Assembly: GCF_004124325.1 (NCBI RefSeq)
Contig: NZ_QBDT01000001.1
Span: forward strand, 4,526,001-4,590,000
Length of the DNA: 64,000 nucleotides
Origin: Streptomyces sp. L2
GTDB lineage: Bacteria; Actinomycetota; Actinomycetes; Streptomycetales; Streptomycetaceae
Direction: 5' to 3'
The position numbers and the translations under genes are program-made. The first letter of the stretch is position 1. Every line of letters starts with the position of its first letter. The notes under the pieces are model-generated. The model ran no database searches. It was not told the origin of the DNA and saw only the letters and a list, made by a program, of their open reading frames with translations. Positions 26,418-35,640 of this stretch are shown here, in pieces.

Positions 26418-29198
26418 ATGCCCCCCAACACCACCGCCACAACGGGTGACAAGCCCGGCAAGTCCGGCAGGAAGAAGGGGCGAAAAGCCCGACTCGTCGT
26501 GCTGGTGCTGGTCCTGGCCATCATCGGCGGCATCGCCTACGGGGCGTACTGGTCGATCAGCACCGTCCGCGCCTCCTTCCCGCAGACCACGGGAACCATC
26601 ACGCTCGACGGCCTGTCAGGCCCGGTCGACGTGAAGCGGGACGGCTACGGCATCCCGCAGATCTACGCCTCCTCGCCCCAGGACCTCTTCATGGCGCAGG
26701 GGTACGTCCAGGCGCAGGACAGGTTCTACGAGATGGACGTGCGCCGCCACATGACCTCCGGGCGCCTGTCGGAGATGTTCGGCAAGAGCCAGGTCAAGAA
26801 CGACGAGTTCCTGCGGACCCTCGGCTGGGACCGGGTGGCGAAGAAGGAGTACGACACCAAGCTGTCGGCCTCCACCAAGAAGTACCTCCAGGCGTACGCC
26901 AAGGGAGTCAACGCCTACCTGCACGGCAGGAGCGGCAAGGACATCTCCCTGGAGTACGCGGCCCTCGGGTTCACCAACGACTACAAGCCGGTCCAGTGGA
27001 CCCCGGTCGACTCGGTCTCCTGGCTCAAGGCCATGGCCTGGGACCTGCGGGGCAACATGCAGGACGAGATCGACCGCGCCCTGATGACCAGCCGTCTCGG
27101 CCCGCAGCAGATCGCCGACCTGTACCCGGAGTACCCGTACGGCCGGAACAAGCCGATCGTGCGCGAGGGCCAGTACGACACGCTGACCAAGAGCTTCCAG
27201 CAGGGCGGCTCGCAGAGCGGCTCCCAAGGCACGTCGGGCACGACCGGCACGGCGAACGGCTCCGGCACGGGCGGCTCCGGCACCTCCGGCTCGGCCCTCA
27301 CGTCCCAGCTGACCAGCCTCAACAAGGTCCTCGACAACGTCCCCACCGCCGTCGGCGTCAACGGCCACGGCATCGGCTCGAACTCCTGGGTCGTCGCCGG
27401 CAACTACACGATCACCGGCAAGCCCCTGCTCGCCAACGACCCGCACCTCTCCCCGTCGCTGCCGTCCGTCTGGTACCAGATGGGCCTGCACTGCCGCACG
27501 GTCTCCAGCGCCTGCCCGTACGACGTCACCGGCTACACCTTCGCCGGCATGCCCGGCGTGGTCATCGGCCACAACGCCGACATCGCCTGGGGCATGACCA
27601 ACTCCGGGGTCGACGTCACCGACCTCTACCTGGAGAAGCTCACCGGCGACGGCTACCTGTACGACGGCAAGGTGCGCCCGTTCACCAACCGCGAGGAGAC
27701 CATCGAGGTCGCCGGCGGCAAGGCCAAGAAGATCGTCGTCCGCCAGACCGCCGACGGCATGCCGCTGCTGTCGGACCGCGACGACGAACTCGTCGAGGTC
27801 GGCAAGAAGGCGAGCGTCGCGTCCGCCGCCCCCGACCGCGGGGACGGCTACGGCATCGCCCTGCGCTGGACCGCCCTCGACGCCGGCACCACCATGGACG
27901 CCGTCTTCGCGATGGACCGGGCGACCGACTGGAAGGACTTCCGCGCCGCCGCCGCCCTGTTCGACGTGCCCTCGCAGAACCTGGTGTACGCGGACAAGAA
28001 GAACATCGGCTACACCCTGCCGGGCAAGATCCCCACGCGCTCCGCGTCGGACGACGGCTCCATCCCCGCGCCGGGCTGGGACAAGAAGTACCGCTGGACC
28101 GGCTTCATCCACGAGGACGAACTGCCGTACGAGTTCAACCCGAAGCAGGGGTACATCGTCACCGCCAACCAGGCCGTGATCGACAAGGACAAGTACCCGT
28201 ACACCCTCACCACCGACTGGGGCTACGGCACCCGCAGCCAGCGCATCACCGACCTGATCGAGTCCAAGATCAAGGACGGCGGCAGGATCTCGCCCGACGA
28301 CATGCGGCAGATGCAGCTGGACAACAGCAGCGAGATCGCCAGAATGCTGACGCCCTACCTGCTGAAGATCGACCTGAAGGACCCCGACGTCCGCCAGGCG
28401 CAGAAGCTCCTGGAGGGCTGGGACTACACCCAGACCTCCGACTCCGCGGCCGCCGCCTACTTCAACGCCGTCTGGCGCAACATCCTCAAGCTCGCCTTCG
28501 GCAACAAGCTGCCCAAGGAGCTGCGGGTCAAGGGCCAGTGCCTATGGGTCGACAAGATCGACAGCACCGGACCGCTGGACGACGACACCAAGGTGCGCGA
28601 GTGCGGCGAGCGCGACGCCGACCAGGCCCAGCCCGACGGCGGCGACCGCTGGTTCGAGGTGGTCCGCGACCTGCTGGACAAGCCGGACAGCGACTGGTGG
28701 AAGACCCCCGCCTCGCGCGCCAACGCCCGCCCCGGCGCCGTCAACCGCGACCAGCTCTTCGCCCGCGCCATGATCGACGCCCGCTGGGAGCTGACCGCCA
28801 AGCTCGGCAAGGACATCGACACCTGGAGCTGGGGCCGGCTGCACCGGCTGTTCCTGAAGAACCAGACCCTCGGCACCGAGGGCCCCGGAATCCTGCAGTA
28901 CGTCCTCAACCGCGGCCCCTGGAAGCTCGGCGGCGGCGAGGCCGCGGTCGACGCGACCGGCTGGAACGCGGCCGGCGGCTACGGCGTGGAATGGGTGCCG
29001 TCGATGCGGATGGTCGTCAACATGGCCGACCTCGACAAGTCGAAGTGGATCAACCTGACCGGCGCCTCCGGGCACGCGTACAGCGCCCACTACACCGACC
29101 AGACCGACAAATGGGTCAAGGGTGAGCTGCTGCCCTGGTCGTTCTCGACGAAGGCGGTCGACGACAGCACGAGCGACACGCTGGTTCTCAAGCCCTGA
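26418..29198 (+). CDS. Penicillin-acylase-family Ntn hydrolase, membrane-anchored/secreted
   Basis: This 926-aa precursor has a basic N-terminus and one hydrophobic segment (about 26-50). An alpha chain and a Gly/Ser/Thr-rich spacer (about 262-297) follow. The self-processing site comes next: Ser321 in GIGSNSWVV becomes the N-terminal nucleophile of the beta chain. The order and the SNxW motif are those of penicillin G acylase and acyl-homoserine-lactone acylases. It acts outside the membrane on amide-linked acyl groups; the substrate (beta-lactam, AHL or lipopeptide) is unknown. The ATG at 26418 with AAGGA is chosen over an upstream in-frame start at 26313. Confidence 0.9.
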   Translation: MPPNTTATTGDKPGKSGRKKGRKARLVVLVLVLAIIGGIAYGAYWSISTVRASFPQTTGTITLDGLSGPVDVKRDGYGIPQIYASSPQDLFMAQGYVQAQDRFYEMDVRRHMTSGRLSEMFGKSQVKNDEFLRTLGWDRVAKKEYDTKLSASTKKYLQAYAKGVNAYLHGRSGKDISLEYAALGFTNDYKPVQWTPVDSVSWLKAMAWDLRGNMQDEIDRALMTSRLGPQQIADLYPEYPYGRNKPIVREGQYDTLTKSFQQGGSQSGSQGTSGTTGTANGSGTGGSGTSGSALTSQLTSLNKVLDNVPTAVGVNGHGIGSNSWVVAGNYTITGKPLLANDPHLSPSLPSVWYQMGLHCRTVSSACPYDVTGYTFAGMPGVVIGHNADIAWGMTNSGVDVTDLYLEKLTGDGYLYDGKVRPFTNREETIEVAGGKAKKIVVRQTADGMPLLSDRDDELVEVGKKASVASAAPDRGDGYGIALRWTALDAGTTMDAVFAMDRATDWKDFRAAAALFDVPSQNLVYADKKNIGYTLPGKIPTRSASDDGSIPAPGWDKKYRWTGFIHEDELPYEFNPKQGYIVTANQAVIDKDKYPYTLTTDWGYGTRSQRITDLIESKIKDGGRISPDDMRQMQLDNSSEIARMLTPYLLKIDLKDPDVRQAQKLLEGWDYTQTSDSAAAAYFNAVWRNILKLAFGNKLPKELRVKGQCLWVDKIDSTGPLDDDTKVRECGERDADQAQPDGGDRWFEVVRDLLDKPDSDWWKTPASRANARPGAVNRDQLFARAMIDARWELTAKLGKDIDTWSWGRLHRLFLKNQTLGTEGPGILQYVLNRGPWKLGGGEAAVDATGWNAAGGYGVEWVPSMRMVVNMADLDKSKWINLTGASGHAYSAHYTDQTDKWVKGELLPWSFSTKAVDDSTSDTLVLKP

Positions 29199-29218
29199 GG
29201 CCCGGCCCCGCCCGGCAC

Positions 29219-29250
29219 ACGGCCCCTCCACGCGCGCGTGGAGGGGCCGT
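29219..29250. terminator. 32-nt perfect palindrome between convergent genes
   Basis: The left arm ACGGCCCCTCCACGCG is mirrored exactly from 29235. It stands between the acylase gene stop and the end of the minus-strand cyclo-ligase gene. It is a likely bidirectional terminator. Confidence 0.75.
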
Positions 29251-29276
29251 TCGTCCTCCCTACGGGATGCAGGGCG

Positions 29277-29894
29277 TCACGCGCGGAAGCGGCGCACGCC
29301 CGACGGCGTCACCACGGCGTGCACGGGGCGGTCGTGCGCCTCGGCCGGCACCCGGTCGACGACCTCCGTGTCGTAGAGCAGCACCACCAGGGCCGGATGC
29401 GCGCCCGCGCGGTCCAGGCGGGCCAGGACACGGTCGTACGACCCTCCGCCGCGGCCCAGCCGCATCCCGCGCCCGTCCACCGCGAGACCGGGCAGCAGCA
29501 CGCAGTCCGCCGATGTCACGGCGTCCGGGCCGAGACGCTCGCCCGACGGCTCGAACAGCGCCATTTTTCCGCCATGCTGAATCCGCGCCAGCGAGTCCGG
29601 ACCGCCGTACTCGCCCCAGTCCAGGTCGTTGTCCGGCAGCAGCGCGGGCAGCAGGACCCGCGCGCCCCGCGCGCGGAGCGCGTCCAGCAGCGCGCGCGTG
29701 GGGGGTTCGCTCCCGACGGAGACGTACGCCGCCACCGTGCGCGCACGCGCCAGTTCGGGCAGGTCCCGCGCGCGTTCCGCCAGCGTGCGGCCCGTCCCCG
29801 CGACGACATCCGCCGTCAACCCGTTCCTCACCGCGAGGAACTCGCGCCGCAACCTCCGCTTGTCAGGCTCGGCCGTCCGTCCGACGTTTTCCAC
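29277..29894 (-). CDS. 5-formyltetrahydrofolate cyclo-ligase
   Basis: This roughly 205-aa enzyme converts 5-formyl-THF to 5,10-methenyl-THF with ATP. KRRLRREFLAVRNGL is the ATP-binding N-terminal block. LLPGLAVDGRGMRLGRGGGSYDR is the family signature around the folate site. The GTG at 29894 gives a normal length; a TTG at 29918 is an alternative. It is divergent from galU across a 94-nt promoter region. Confidence 0.9.
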   Translation of the reverse strand: MENVGRTAEPDKRRLRREFLAVRNGLTADVVAGTGRTLAERARDLPELARARTVAAYVSVGSEPPTRALLDALRARGARVLLPALLPDNDLDWGEYGGPDSLARIQHGGKMALFEPSGERLGPDAVTSADCVLLPGLAVDGRGMRLGRGGGSYDRVLARLDRAGAHPALVVLLYDTEVVDRVPAEAHDRPVHAVVTPSGVRRFRA

Positions 29895-29975
29895 AGGCCG
29901 TTCTCTTACCCTTCTCAATATGCTCAGATGAGGGCTCTCTCATCAGAACCACAGATTCCCAGCAAACACACCGGA

Positions 29976-29988
29976 TAAGGTTGCGGGC
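29976..29988 (+). promoter_or_regulatory. Candidate -10 for a leaderless galU transcript
   Basis: TAAGGT (29976-29981) is followed by 7 nt and then the galU ATG at 29989. No ribosome site is present. Confidence 0.45.
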
Positions 29989-30894
29989 ATGACTCAGTCC
30001 CCCCACCCCAGGATCAGCAAGGCTGTCATTCCCGCGGCAGGCCTCGGCACCCGGTTCCTGCCCGCGACCAAGGCCACTCCCAAGGAGATGCTGCCGGTCG
30101 TGGACAAGCCGGCGATCCAGTACGTGGTCGAGGAGGCCGTGGCGGCCGGACTGGACGACGTCCTCATGGTCACCGGGCGGAACAAGCGCCCCCTGGAGGA
30201 CCACTTCGACCGCAACTACGAGCTGGAATCTGCGCTCGGCAGGAAGGGCGACGCCGCGCGGCTCGCGAAGGTGCAGGAGTCCAGCGATCTCGCCACGATG
30301 CACTACGTGCGCCAGGGTGACCCCCGGGGGCTCGGCCACGCCGTGCTGTGCGCCGCCCCGCACGTCGGGCAGGAGCCCTTCGCCGTCCTGCTGGGCGACG
30401 ACCTGATCGACCCCAGGGACCCCCTGCTCCAGCGCATGATCGATGTTCAGGAGCAGCACGGCGGCAGCGTGATCGCGCTCATGGAGGTCGCCCCCGAGCA
30501 GATCCACCTCTACGGCTGTGCCGCCGTGGACGGCATGGTCGACAACGACGTCGTCAGGGTGACGGGCCTGGTCGAGAAGCCGGACGCGGCGGACGCCCCG
30601 TCGAACTACGCGGTCATCGGCCGCTATGTGCTGGACGCGGGCATCTTCGACGTGCTGCGCAAGACCGAGCCGGGCCGCGGCGGCGAGATCCAGCTCACCG
30701 ACGCCCTCCAGCAGATCGCCCAGGAGGACAAGGCGGGCGGCCCGGTGCACGGCGTCGTCTTCAAGGGCCGGCGCTACGACACCGGGGACCGGGGCGACTA
30801 TCTGCGTGCCATTGTCAGACTCGCGTGCGAACGTGAAGACCTGGGCCCGGACTTCCGTGCCTGGCTTCGCAGTTACGTAGCCGAGGAGATGTAG
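29989..30894 (+). CDS. galU: UTP-glucose-1-phosphate uridylyltransferase
   Basis: This 301-aa enzyme makes UDP-glucose for cell-envelope polysaccharides. The nucleotide-binding AVIPAAGLGTRFLPATKATPKE lies at residues 12-33. GRNKRPLEDHFD, LLGDDLID with the metal-binding Asp, and LVEKPD are all present, matching GalU over its full length. It heads a co-directional group with glp, moaC, moaB, a GNAT gene and sepX. The glp start lies 4 nt after the galU stop, so its ribosome site is inside galU. Confidence 0.95.
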   Translation: MTQSPHPRISKAVIPAAGLGTRFLPATKATPKEMLPVVDKPAIQYVVEEAVAAGLDDVLMVTGRNKRPLEDHFDRNYELESALGRKGDAARLAKVQESSDLATMHYVRQGDPRGLGHAVLCAAPHVGQEPFAVLLGDDLIDPRDPLLQRMIDVQEQHGGSVIALMEVAPEQIHLYGCAAVDGMVDNDVVRVTGLVEKPDAADAPSNYAVIGRYVLDAGIFDVLRKTEPGRGGEIQLTDALQQIAQEDKAGGPVHGVVFKGRRYDTGDRGDYLRAIVRLACEREDLGPDFRAWLRSYVAEEM

Positions 30895-30898
30895 CACG

Positions 30899-32221
30899 TT
30901 GAGCAGCACCGCGACCCGTTCCGCCGGCCAGGACCACCTGTGGTCGGTGGACGAGCACCTGGAGGACATCCTCAGCACCGTCCGCCCCCTCGACCCGATC
31001 GAGCTGCAGCTGCTCGACGCCCAGGGCTGCGTCCTGGTCGAGGACGTCACGGTGCCGCTCTCCCTGCCGCCCTTCGACAACAGCTCCATGGACGGCTACG
31101 CGGTGCGGGTCACGGACGTCGCGGGGGCCAGTGAGGAGTACCCGGCCGTCCTGGAGGTCGTCGGGGACGTCGCGGCGGGCGCGGCCGACCTCGTCCGGGT
31201 CGGCCCTGGCCAGGCCGCCCGGATCATGACCGGCGCCCCGCTGCCCCCGGGCGCCGAGGCCGTCGTACCCGTCGAGTGGACCGACGGCGGGCTCGGCGAG
31301 GGGCCGGTCAGCGGGATGCGGGCGCGCAGCCTGTCACCCGAGGGCGCCGAGGGCCAGGTGCGGGTGCACCGCCCCGCGGAGGCACGCGCGCACGTGCGTG
31401 CCAAGGGCAGCGACGTCAAGGCCGGCGCCCTCGCGCTGGAGGCCGGGACGGTCCTCGGCCCGCCGCAGATCGCGCTGCTCTCCGCGATCGGCCGCGGCAC
31501 GGTGCGGGTGCGCCCGCGCCCGCGCGTGGTCGTCATGTCCACCGGCAGCGAGCTCGTCCAGCCCGGCGAGTCCCTGGCCACCGGGCAGATCTACGACTCC
31601 AACAGCTTCGCCCTGACCGCCGCCGCCCGGGACGCGGGAGCCATCGCCTACCGGGTGGGTGCCGTCGCCGACGACGCCGACACCCTGCGCTCCACCATCG
31701 AGGACCAACTCGTCCGCGCCGACCTGATGGTGACCACGGGCGGCGTGAGTGTCGGGGCGTACGACGTCGTCAAGGAGGCGCTGTCCCACGTCGGGGACGA
31801 GGACGAGCCGGGTGCGGGCGTGGAGTTCCGCAAGCTCGCCATGCAGCCCGGCAAGCCGCAGGGCTTCGGCTCCGTCGGCCCCGAGCACACCCCGCTGCTG
31901 GCCCTGCCCGGCAACCCGGTGTCGTCGTACGTGTCCTTCGAGCTGTTCGTCCGGCCCGCGATCCGCACCCTGATGGGCCTGCCGGACGTACAAAGGCCGA
32001 CGACCCGGGCGACGCTCGCCGGGGACAAGTCCCTGACCTCGCCGAAGGGCCGCAGACAGTTCCTGCGGGGCAGCTTCGCCGACGGTGCGGTGACCCCGGT
32101 CGGCGGCGCCGGCTCCCACCTGATCGCGGCCCTCGCGCAGGCCGACGCGCTGATCGTCGTACCCGAGGACACCGAGTCGGTGGAGCCGGGCGCCGAGGTC
32201 GAGGTGGTCCTGCTCGGCTGA
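30899..32221 (+). CDS. glp: Gephyrin-like molybdotransferase Glp (MoeA family)
   Basis: This 440-aa MoeA-family protein has the MoeA N-terminal module (PPFDNSSMDGYAVR). Its MoaB/Mog-like domain contains VVVMSTGSEL and TTGGVSVGAYDVVKEAL, and the C-terminal domain IV contains RRQFLRGSF. MoeA inserts molybdate into molybdopterin. In actinobacteria the protein encoded in this neighbourhood is Glp, which binds FtsZ and the membrane receptor GlpR; sepX/glpR lies four genes downstream. The TTG start has GAGGAG inside galU. Whether it still makes cofactor cannot be read here, but the active-site motifs are intact. Confidence 0.9.
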   Translation: MSSTATRSAGQDHLWSVDEHLEDILSTVRPLDPIELQLLDAQGCVLVEDVTVPLSLPPFDNSSMDGYAVRVTDVAGASEEYPAVLEVVGDVAAGAADLVRVGPGQAARIMTGAPLPPGAEAVVPVEWTDGGLGEGPVSGMRARSLSPEGAEGQVRVHRPAEARAHVRAKGSDVKAGALALEAGTVLGPPQIALLSAIGRGTVRVRPRPRVVVMSTGSELVQPGESLATGQIYDSNSFALTAAARDAGAIAYRVGAVADDADTLRSTIEDQLVRADLMVTTGGVSVGAYDVVKEALSHVGDEDEPGAGVEFRKLAMQPGKPQGFGSVGPEHTPLLALPGNPVSSYVSFELFVRPAIRTLMGLPDVQRPTTRATLAGDKSLTSPKGRRQFLRGSFADGAVTPVGGAGSHLIAALAQADALIVVPEDTESVEPGAEVEVVLLG

Positions 32222-32308
32222 GCGGCCCGGCTTGGCGGTACCGTGTCGCGCACAGAGCAGGTCCGTGCACCGCACCGCGACGGGCCAGGACCGGGAGCGC
32301 CACACAGC

Positions 32309-32821
32309 ATGACTGAGCCTTCCCGGGGGGAGACCCCCGGAGCCCCTGCGCAGGACCGACTGACGCACATCGACGACGCGGGCGCGGCCCGCATGGTCGA
32401 CGTGTCCGGCAAGGACGTCACCGCGCGCACCGCCCGCGCGAGCGGCCGGGTCCTCGTCTCGCCCCGGGTGGTCGAGCTGCTGCGCGGCGAGGGGATGCCC
32501 AAGGGCGACGCCCTGGCCACCGCGCGCATCGCGGGCATCATGGGGGCCAAGCGGACACCGGATCTGATCCCGCTGTGCCACCCGTTGTCGGTGTCCGGTG
32601 TGAAACTGGACCTGTCGGTCGCGGACGACGCCGTGGAGATCCGGGCCACTGTGAAGACGACGGACCGTACGGGCGTCGAGATGGAGGCCCTCACCGCGGT
32701 GAGCGTCGCCGCGCTCACCGTGATCGACATGGTCAAGGCGGTCGACAAGGGAGCGGTCATCACGGACGTACGGGTGGAGGAGAAGACGGGCGGCAAGTCG
32801 GGCGACTGGAGCCGGGCATGA
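32309..32821 (+). CDS. moaC: Cyclic pyranopterin monophosphate synthase
   Basis: This 170-aa MoaC protein converts the MoaA product to cyclic pyranopterin monophosphate in molybdenum cofactor synthesis. [32 protein letters not shown] and [20 protein letters not shown] are family blocks containing the active-site residues. The ATG at 32309 has GGGAG 12 nt upstream. The stop overlaps the moaB start by 4 nt (ATGA). Confidence 0.95.
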   Translation: MTEPSRGETPGAPAQDRLTHIDDAGAARMVDVSGKDVTARTARASGRVLVSPRVVELLRGEGMPKGDALATARIAGIMGAKRTPDLIPLCHPLSVSGVKLDLSVADDAVEIRATVKTTDRTGVEMEALTAVSVAALTVIDMVKAVDKGAVITDVRVEEKTGGKSGDWSRA

Positions 32822-33345
32822 CACAGGACGCGTCGGCCGGGGGCACGGACCGCCGCGCCCTGGTGGTGACGGCCTCCAACCGGGCCGCCGCCGGGGTCTA
32901 CGAGGACCGCGGCGGCCCGCTGATCGCCGACGCCCTGAAGCGCTTCGGGTTCGCCGTGGACGGCCCCCGGGTCGTGCCCGACGGCGACCCCGTGGAGGCC
33001 GCCCTGCGCGCCGCCGTGGAGGCGGGCTACGACGTGGTCGTCACCACCGGCGGCACGGGCATCTCGCCCACCGACCGCACCCCGGAGGCCACCTGCGCGG
33101 TCCTGGACCGGGAGGTGCCGGGCATCGCGGAGGCGATCCGCGCGTACGGCCGCGACAAGGTGCCGACCGCCGCGCTCTCCCGGGGCCTGGCCGGGGTGGC
33201 CGGCGGCACGCTGATCGTCAACCTGCCCGGGTCCACCGGCGGGGTCCGCGACGGCCTCGCCGTCCTGGAGCCGCTGCTGGTCCATGCCGTCGAGCAGATC
33301 CGCGGCGGGGACCACCCCGGGCCCGGCACCGGGGGTGCGAGCTGA
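32818..33345 (+). CDS. moaB: MoaB/Mog-family molybdenum cofactor protein
   Basis: This 175-aa protein has the MoCF-binding fold: [20 protein letters not shown] at the start, then [21 protein letters not shown] and [16 protein letters not shown]. Mog-type members adenylate molybdopterin; MoaB orthologues are close relatives. It is translationally coupled to moaC through ATGA and probably to the following GNAT gene through CTGA. Confidence 0.92.
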   Translation: MTQDASAGGTDRRALVVTASNRAAAGVYEDRGGPLIADALKRFGFAVDGPRVVPDGDPVEAALRAAVEAGYDVVVTTGGTGISPTDRTPEATCAVLDREVPGIAEAIRAYGRDKVPTAALSRGLAGVAGGTLIVNLPGSTGGVRDGLAVLEPLLVHAVEQIRGGDHPGPGTGGAS

Positions 33346-34010
33346 ACACCCCCTCCTGGCCGGTCGTGCTGGCGGACGCGGGAGTCGTCCTCCGGCCGAT
33401 AAGGCTGCGCGACCAGCGGGTCTGGCGCGAGGTGAACCGGCGCAACCGGGACTGGCTGCGCCCCTGGGAGGCGACGATCCCGCCGCCCACGCCGAGCGGG
33501 CCGATCGCGCACCGGCCGACCTACCGCCAGATGGTCCGCCACCTGCGCTCGGAGGCCAACTCCGGCCGGATGCTGCCCTTCGTCATCGAGTACGAGGGGC
33601 GGCTGGTCGGCCAGTTGACGGTCGCCGGGATCACCTGGGGGTCGATGTGCTCCGGGCACGTCGGCTACTGGGTGGACGAGTCGGTGGCCGGGCGCGGGGT
33701 GATGCCGACGGCCGTCGCGCTCGCCGTGGACCACTGTTTCCGTGCCGTCGGGCTGCACCGCATCGAGGTCTGCATTCGCCCCGAGAACCGGCCGAGCCGC
33801 CGGGTGGTGGAGAAACTCGGATTCCGCGAGGAGGGGCTGCGGCCGCGCTATCTGCACATCGACGGTGCCTGGCGCGACCACATGGTCTTCGCGCTCACCG
33901 CGGAAGAGGTGCCCGACGGTTTGCTCACCCGCTGGCAGCGGGCACGCTCCGAGAGGGCCGCGCGGCATACGAGCGGCAGGGCACCGGGCAATCCCGAGCA
34001 GCTCAAGTGA
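33342..34010 (+). CDS. GNAT-family N-acetyltransferase (RimJ-like), probable CTG start
   Basis: This roughly 222-aa acetyltransferase uses the RimJ/RimL fold. VVLRPIRLRDQRVWREVN is the first strand/helix, and GYWVDESVAGRGVMPTAVAL contains the acetyl-CoA pyrophosphate loop. IEVCIRPENRPSRRVVEKLGFREEG follows as the motif B region. Reading in frame upstream of the GTG at 33366, eight codons (NTPSWPV after the first) begin at CTG 33342, which overlaps the moaB stop as CTGA behind GGGGG. The GTG has no ribosome site. I favour the CTG; the conservative start is 33366. The substrate is probably a protein N-terminus or amine, not determinable here. Confidence 0.82.
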   Translation: MNTPSWPVVLADAGVVLRPIRLRDQRVWREVNRRNRDWLRPWEATIPPPTPSGPIAHRPTYRQMVRHLRSEANSGRMLPFVIEYEGRLVGQLTVAGITWGSMCSGHVGYWVDESVAGRGVMPTAVALAVDHCFRAVGLHRIEVCIRPENRPSRRVVEKLGFREEGLRPRYLHIDGAWRDHMVFALTAEEVPDGLLTRWQRARSERAARHTSGRAPGNPEQLK

Positions 34011-34187
34011 CCCCGCTCTCGAATTGAATATGCGTTCGAAATTGATCGCCTGATGACCGTCTCTTGGCATTGAATTCGCGGGTTCGGGCAGTCCGCTGAT
34101 CGCATCGGTCGCAAAAAAAGTTCGAAATATCAGCCAGATCGTGCGACACACCGGCCCAATTGGCAGATGGCCTCACGCAAACCCCTC

Positions 34188-34200
34188 TACCGTGTGAGGC
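34188..34200 (+). promoter_or_regulatory. Possible -10 directly ahead of sepX in an AT-rich gap
   Basis: The 190-nt gap 34011-34200 is strikingly AT-rich for this genome, including a run of seven A at 34114-34120. TACCGT (34188-34193) ends 7 nt before the sepX GTG, which has no ribosome site, so a leaderless transcript is possible. No convincing -35 was found. Confidence 0.3.
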
Positions 34201-35640
34201 GTGAGCAGCAGCGGCCTCATCTACGCAGTAATCGTCGGGGCCTGGGCCGCCTACTTGGTGCCGATGTGGCTCCGTAGGCAGGACGAGCTGAACGAGGCCC
34301 GTCCGACGGAACGCTTCAGCACCGCCATCCGGCTGCTGTCCGGACGGGCGGGTATGGAGCGCCGGTACGCCAAGGACCTGCGGACGCGCTCCGCCCAGGA
34401 GGGGGAGCCGGATTCCGGCGAACCGGGCGCGGTCACCGACTCGGTGGACGTCCGGGCCTTCGCCATGCGCCCGACCCGCCGTCAGGTACGGGCGGACGCG
34501 GACCTGCCTCCGGTTCGCCGTCAGGCGCGGGCGGACACGGATCTGCCTCCGGTTCGCCGTCAGGCGCGGGCGGACACGGATCTGCCTCCGGTTCGCCGTC
34601 AGGCGCGGGCGGACACGGATCTGCCTCCGGTTCGCCGTCAGGCGCGGGCGGACACGGATCTGCCTCCGGCTCGCCGTCAGGCGCGGGCGGACACCGACCC
34701 CAAGGGGTCCGCGCGCCCGGAGCCGGCCCAGGACGAGACCGGCGCCCCGGCGCCGGCGGCCCCTCAAGCCCCGTCCGTCCCGGCGCAGCAGCGCGGGCCG
34801 ACCCCGCGGCGCGCGCCCTCGGCGCAGTCGGCGGCAGCACGCGCCCGGCGCTCGAAGGTGCTCGCGCGCCGTCGGCGTACCACCGTGCTGCTCTTCCTCG
34901 GCTTCACGGTCGGCGCGGTCGTCGCCGCCGTCGGCGGACTCGCCTTCCTCTGGGCGCCCGGCGTCCCCGCCGCCCTGCTCAGCGCGTACATCGTCTACCT
35001 GCGCTCCCAGGAGCGCCGCCGCTTCGCCTACCAGATGGACCGCCGCCGCGCCGAGGTCGCGGCCCAGCGGCTGCGCGAGCGCCAGCCGCGCCGGCGCACG
35101 GCCGCGGCCGCGGCCGTCGAGGCGGAACTCGGCGCCGACGAACCGGACGAGGGCCCAGCCACCGAGACCCACCACACCGGCACCGGCATGTCCGCGCTCG
35201 CCGCCGACCGCCGCGCCCTCGTCGAGCAGACCGACCACGCCGAGTGGGTCGACCAGCAGCGCGAGCGGCAGCGCCGGCCCGGCCACGGCGACAGCTGGGA
35301 CCCGGTACCGGTGCCGCTGCCGACGTACGTGACCGCGCCGGTCGCCCCGCGCGCCACCTCCGACGTCGACCTCGGCGCGCCCGGCACCTGGAGCTCGGCC
35401 CGCTCCAGCGCGGTCATCCCGGAACAGGACGCGGCGGCGCCGCCCGCGGCAGAGCAGCCCGCCGCCTCCGCCGCCGAGGACCGCCCGGCGGACGGCCTCC
35501 CGCACGCCCGCACCCGCCCTCGCGGCGGCGCCTCCTCCGCGTCCCCGGCCGCCTCGGCCCGCCGCTCACGCGAGCGCGGCCGTACCCCCCTCTTCGACCA
35601 GTACGAGGACGGCGACCGCCCCCGCGCCGCCAACGAGTGA
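34201..35640 (+). CDS. sepX: Divisome membrane protein SepX / Glp receptor GlpR
   Basis: This 479-aa membrane protein has an N-terminal transmembrane helix (LIYAVIVGAWAAYLVPMWL). A conserved juxtamembrane segment follows (LRRQDELNEARPTERFSTAIRLL). A variable linker holds an internal 13-residue repeat (about 93-166). Two further helices lie at about 225-265, before a long disordered C-terminal region. SepX is a Streptomyces cell-division protein needed for stable septa. Its corynebacterial counterpart GlpR is the membrane receptor of gephyrin-like Glp, encoded here four genes upstream. The repeat is encoded by near-identical 39-bp units. Confidence 0.87.
   Translation: MSSSGLIYAVIVGAWAAYLVPMWLRRQDELNEARPTERFSTAIRLLSGRAGMERRYAKDLRTRSAQEGEPDSGEPGAVTDSVDVRAFAMRPTRRQVRADADLPPVRRQARADTDLPPVRRQARADTDLPPVRRQARADTDLPPVRRQARADTDLPPARRQARADTDPKGSARPEPAQDETGAPAPAAPQAPSVPAQQRGPTPRRAPSAQSAAARARRSKVLARRRRTTVLLFLGFTVGAVVAAVGGLAFLWAPGVPAALLSAYIVYLRSQERRRFAYQMDRRRAEVAAQRLRERQPRRRTAAAAAVEAELGADEPDEGPATETHHTGTGMSALAADRRALVEQTDHAEWVDQQRERQRRPGHGDSWDPVPVPLPTYVTAPVAPRATSDVDLGAPGTWSSARSSAVIPEQDAAAPPAAEQPAASAAEDRPADGLPHARTRPRGGASSASPAASARRSRERGRTPLFDQYEDGDRPRAANE
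34477..34698 (+). repeat. In-frame 39-bp tandem repeats inside sepX
   Basis: Units of 39 nt encode RRQARADTDLPPV and start at 34477, 34516, 34555, 34594 and 34633, with a partial sixth at 34672. The second to fourth are identical, and the first and fifth carry a few changes. Being a multiple of 3, the array can expand or contract without frameshift. Confidence 0.9.
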
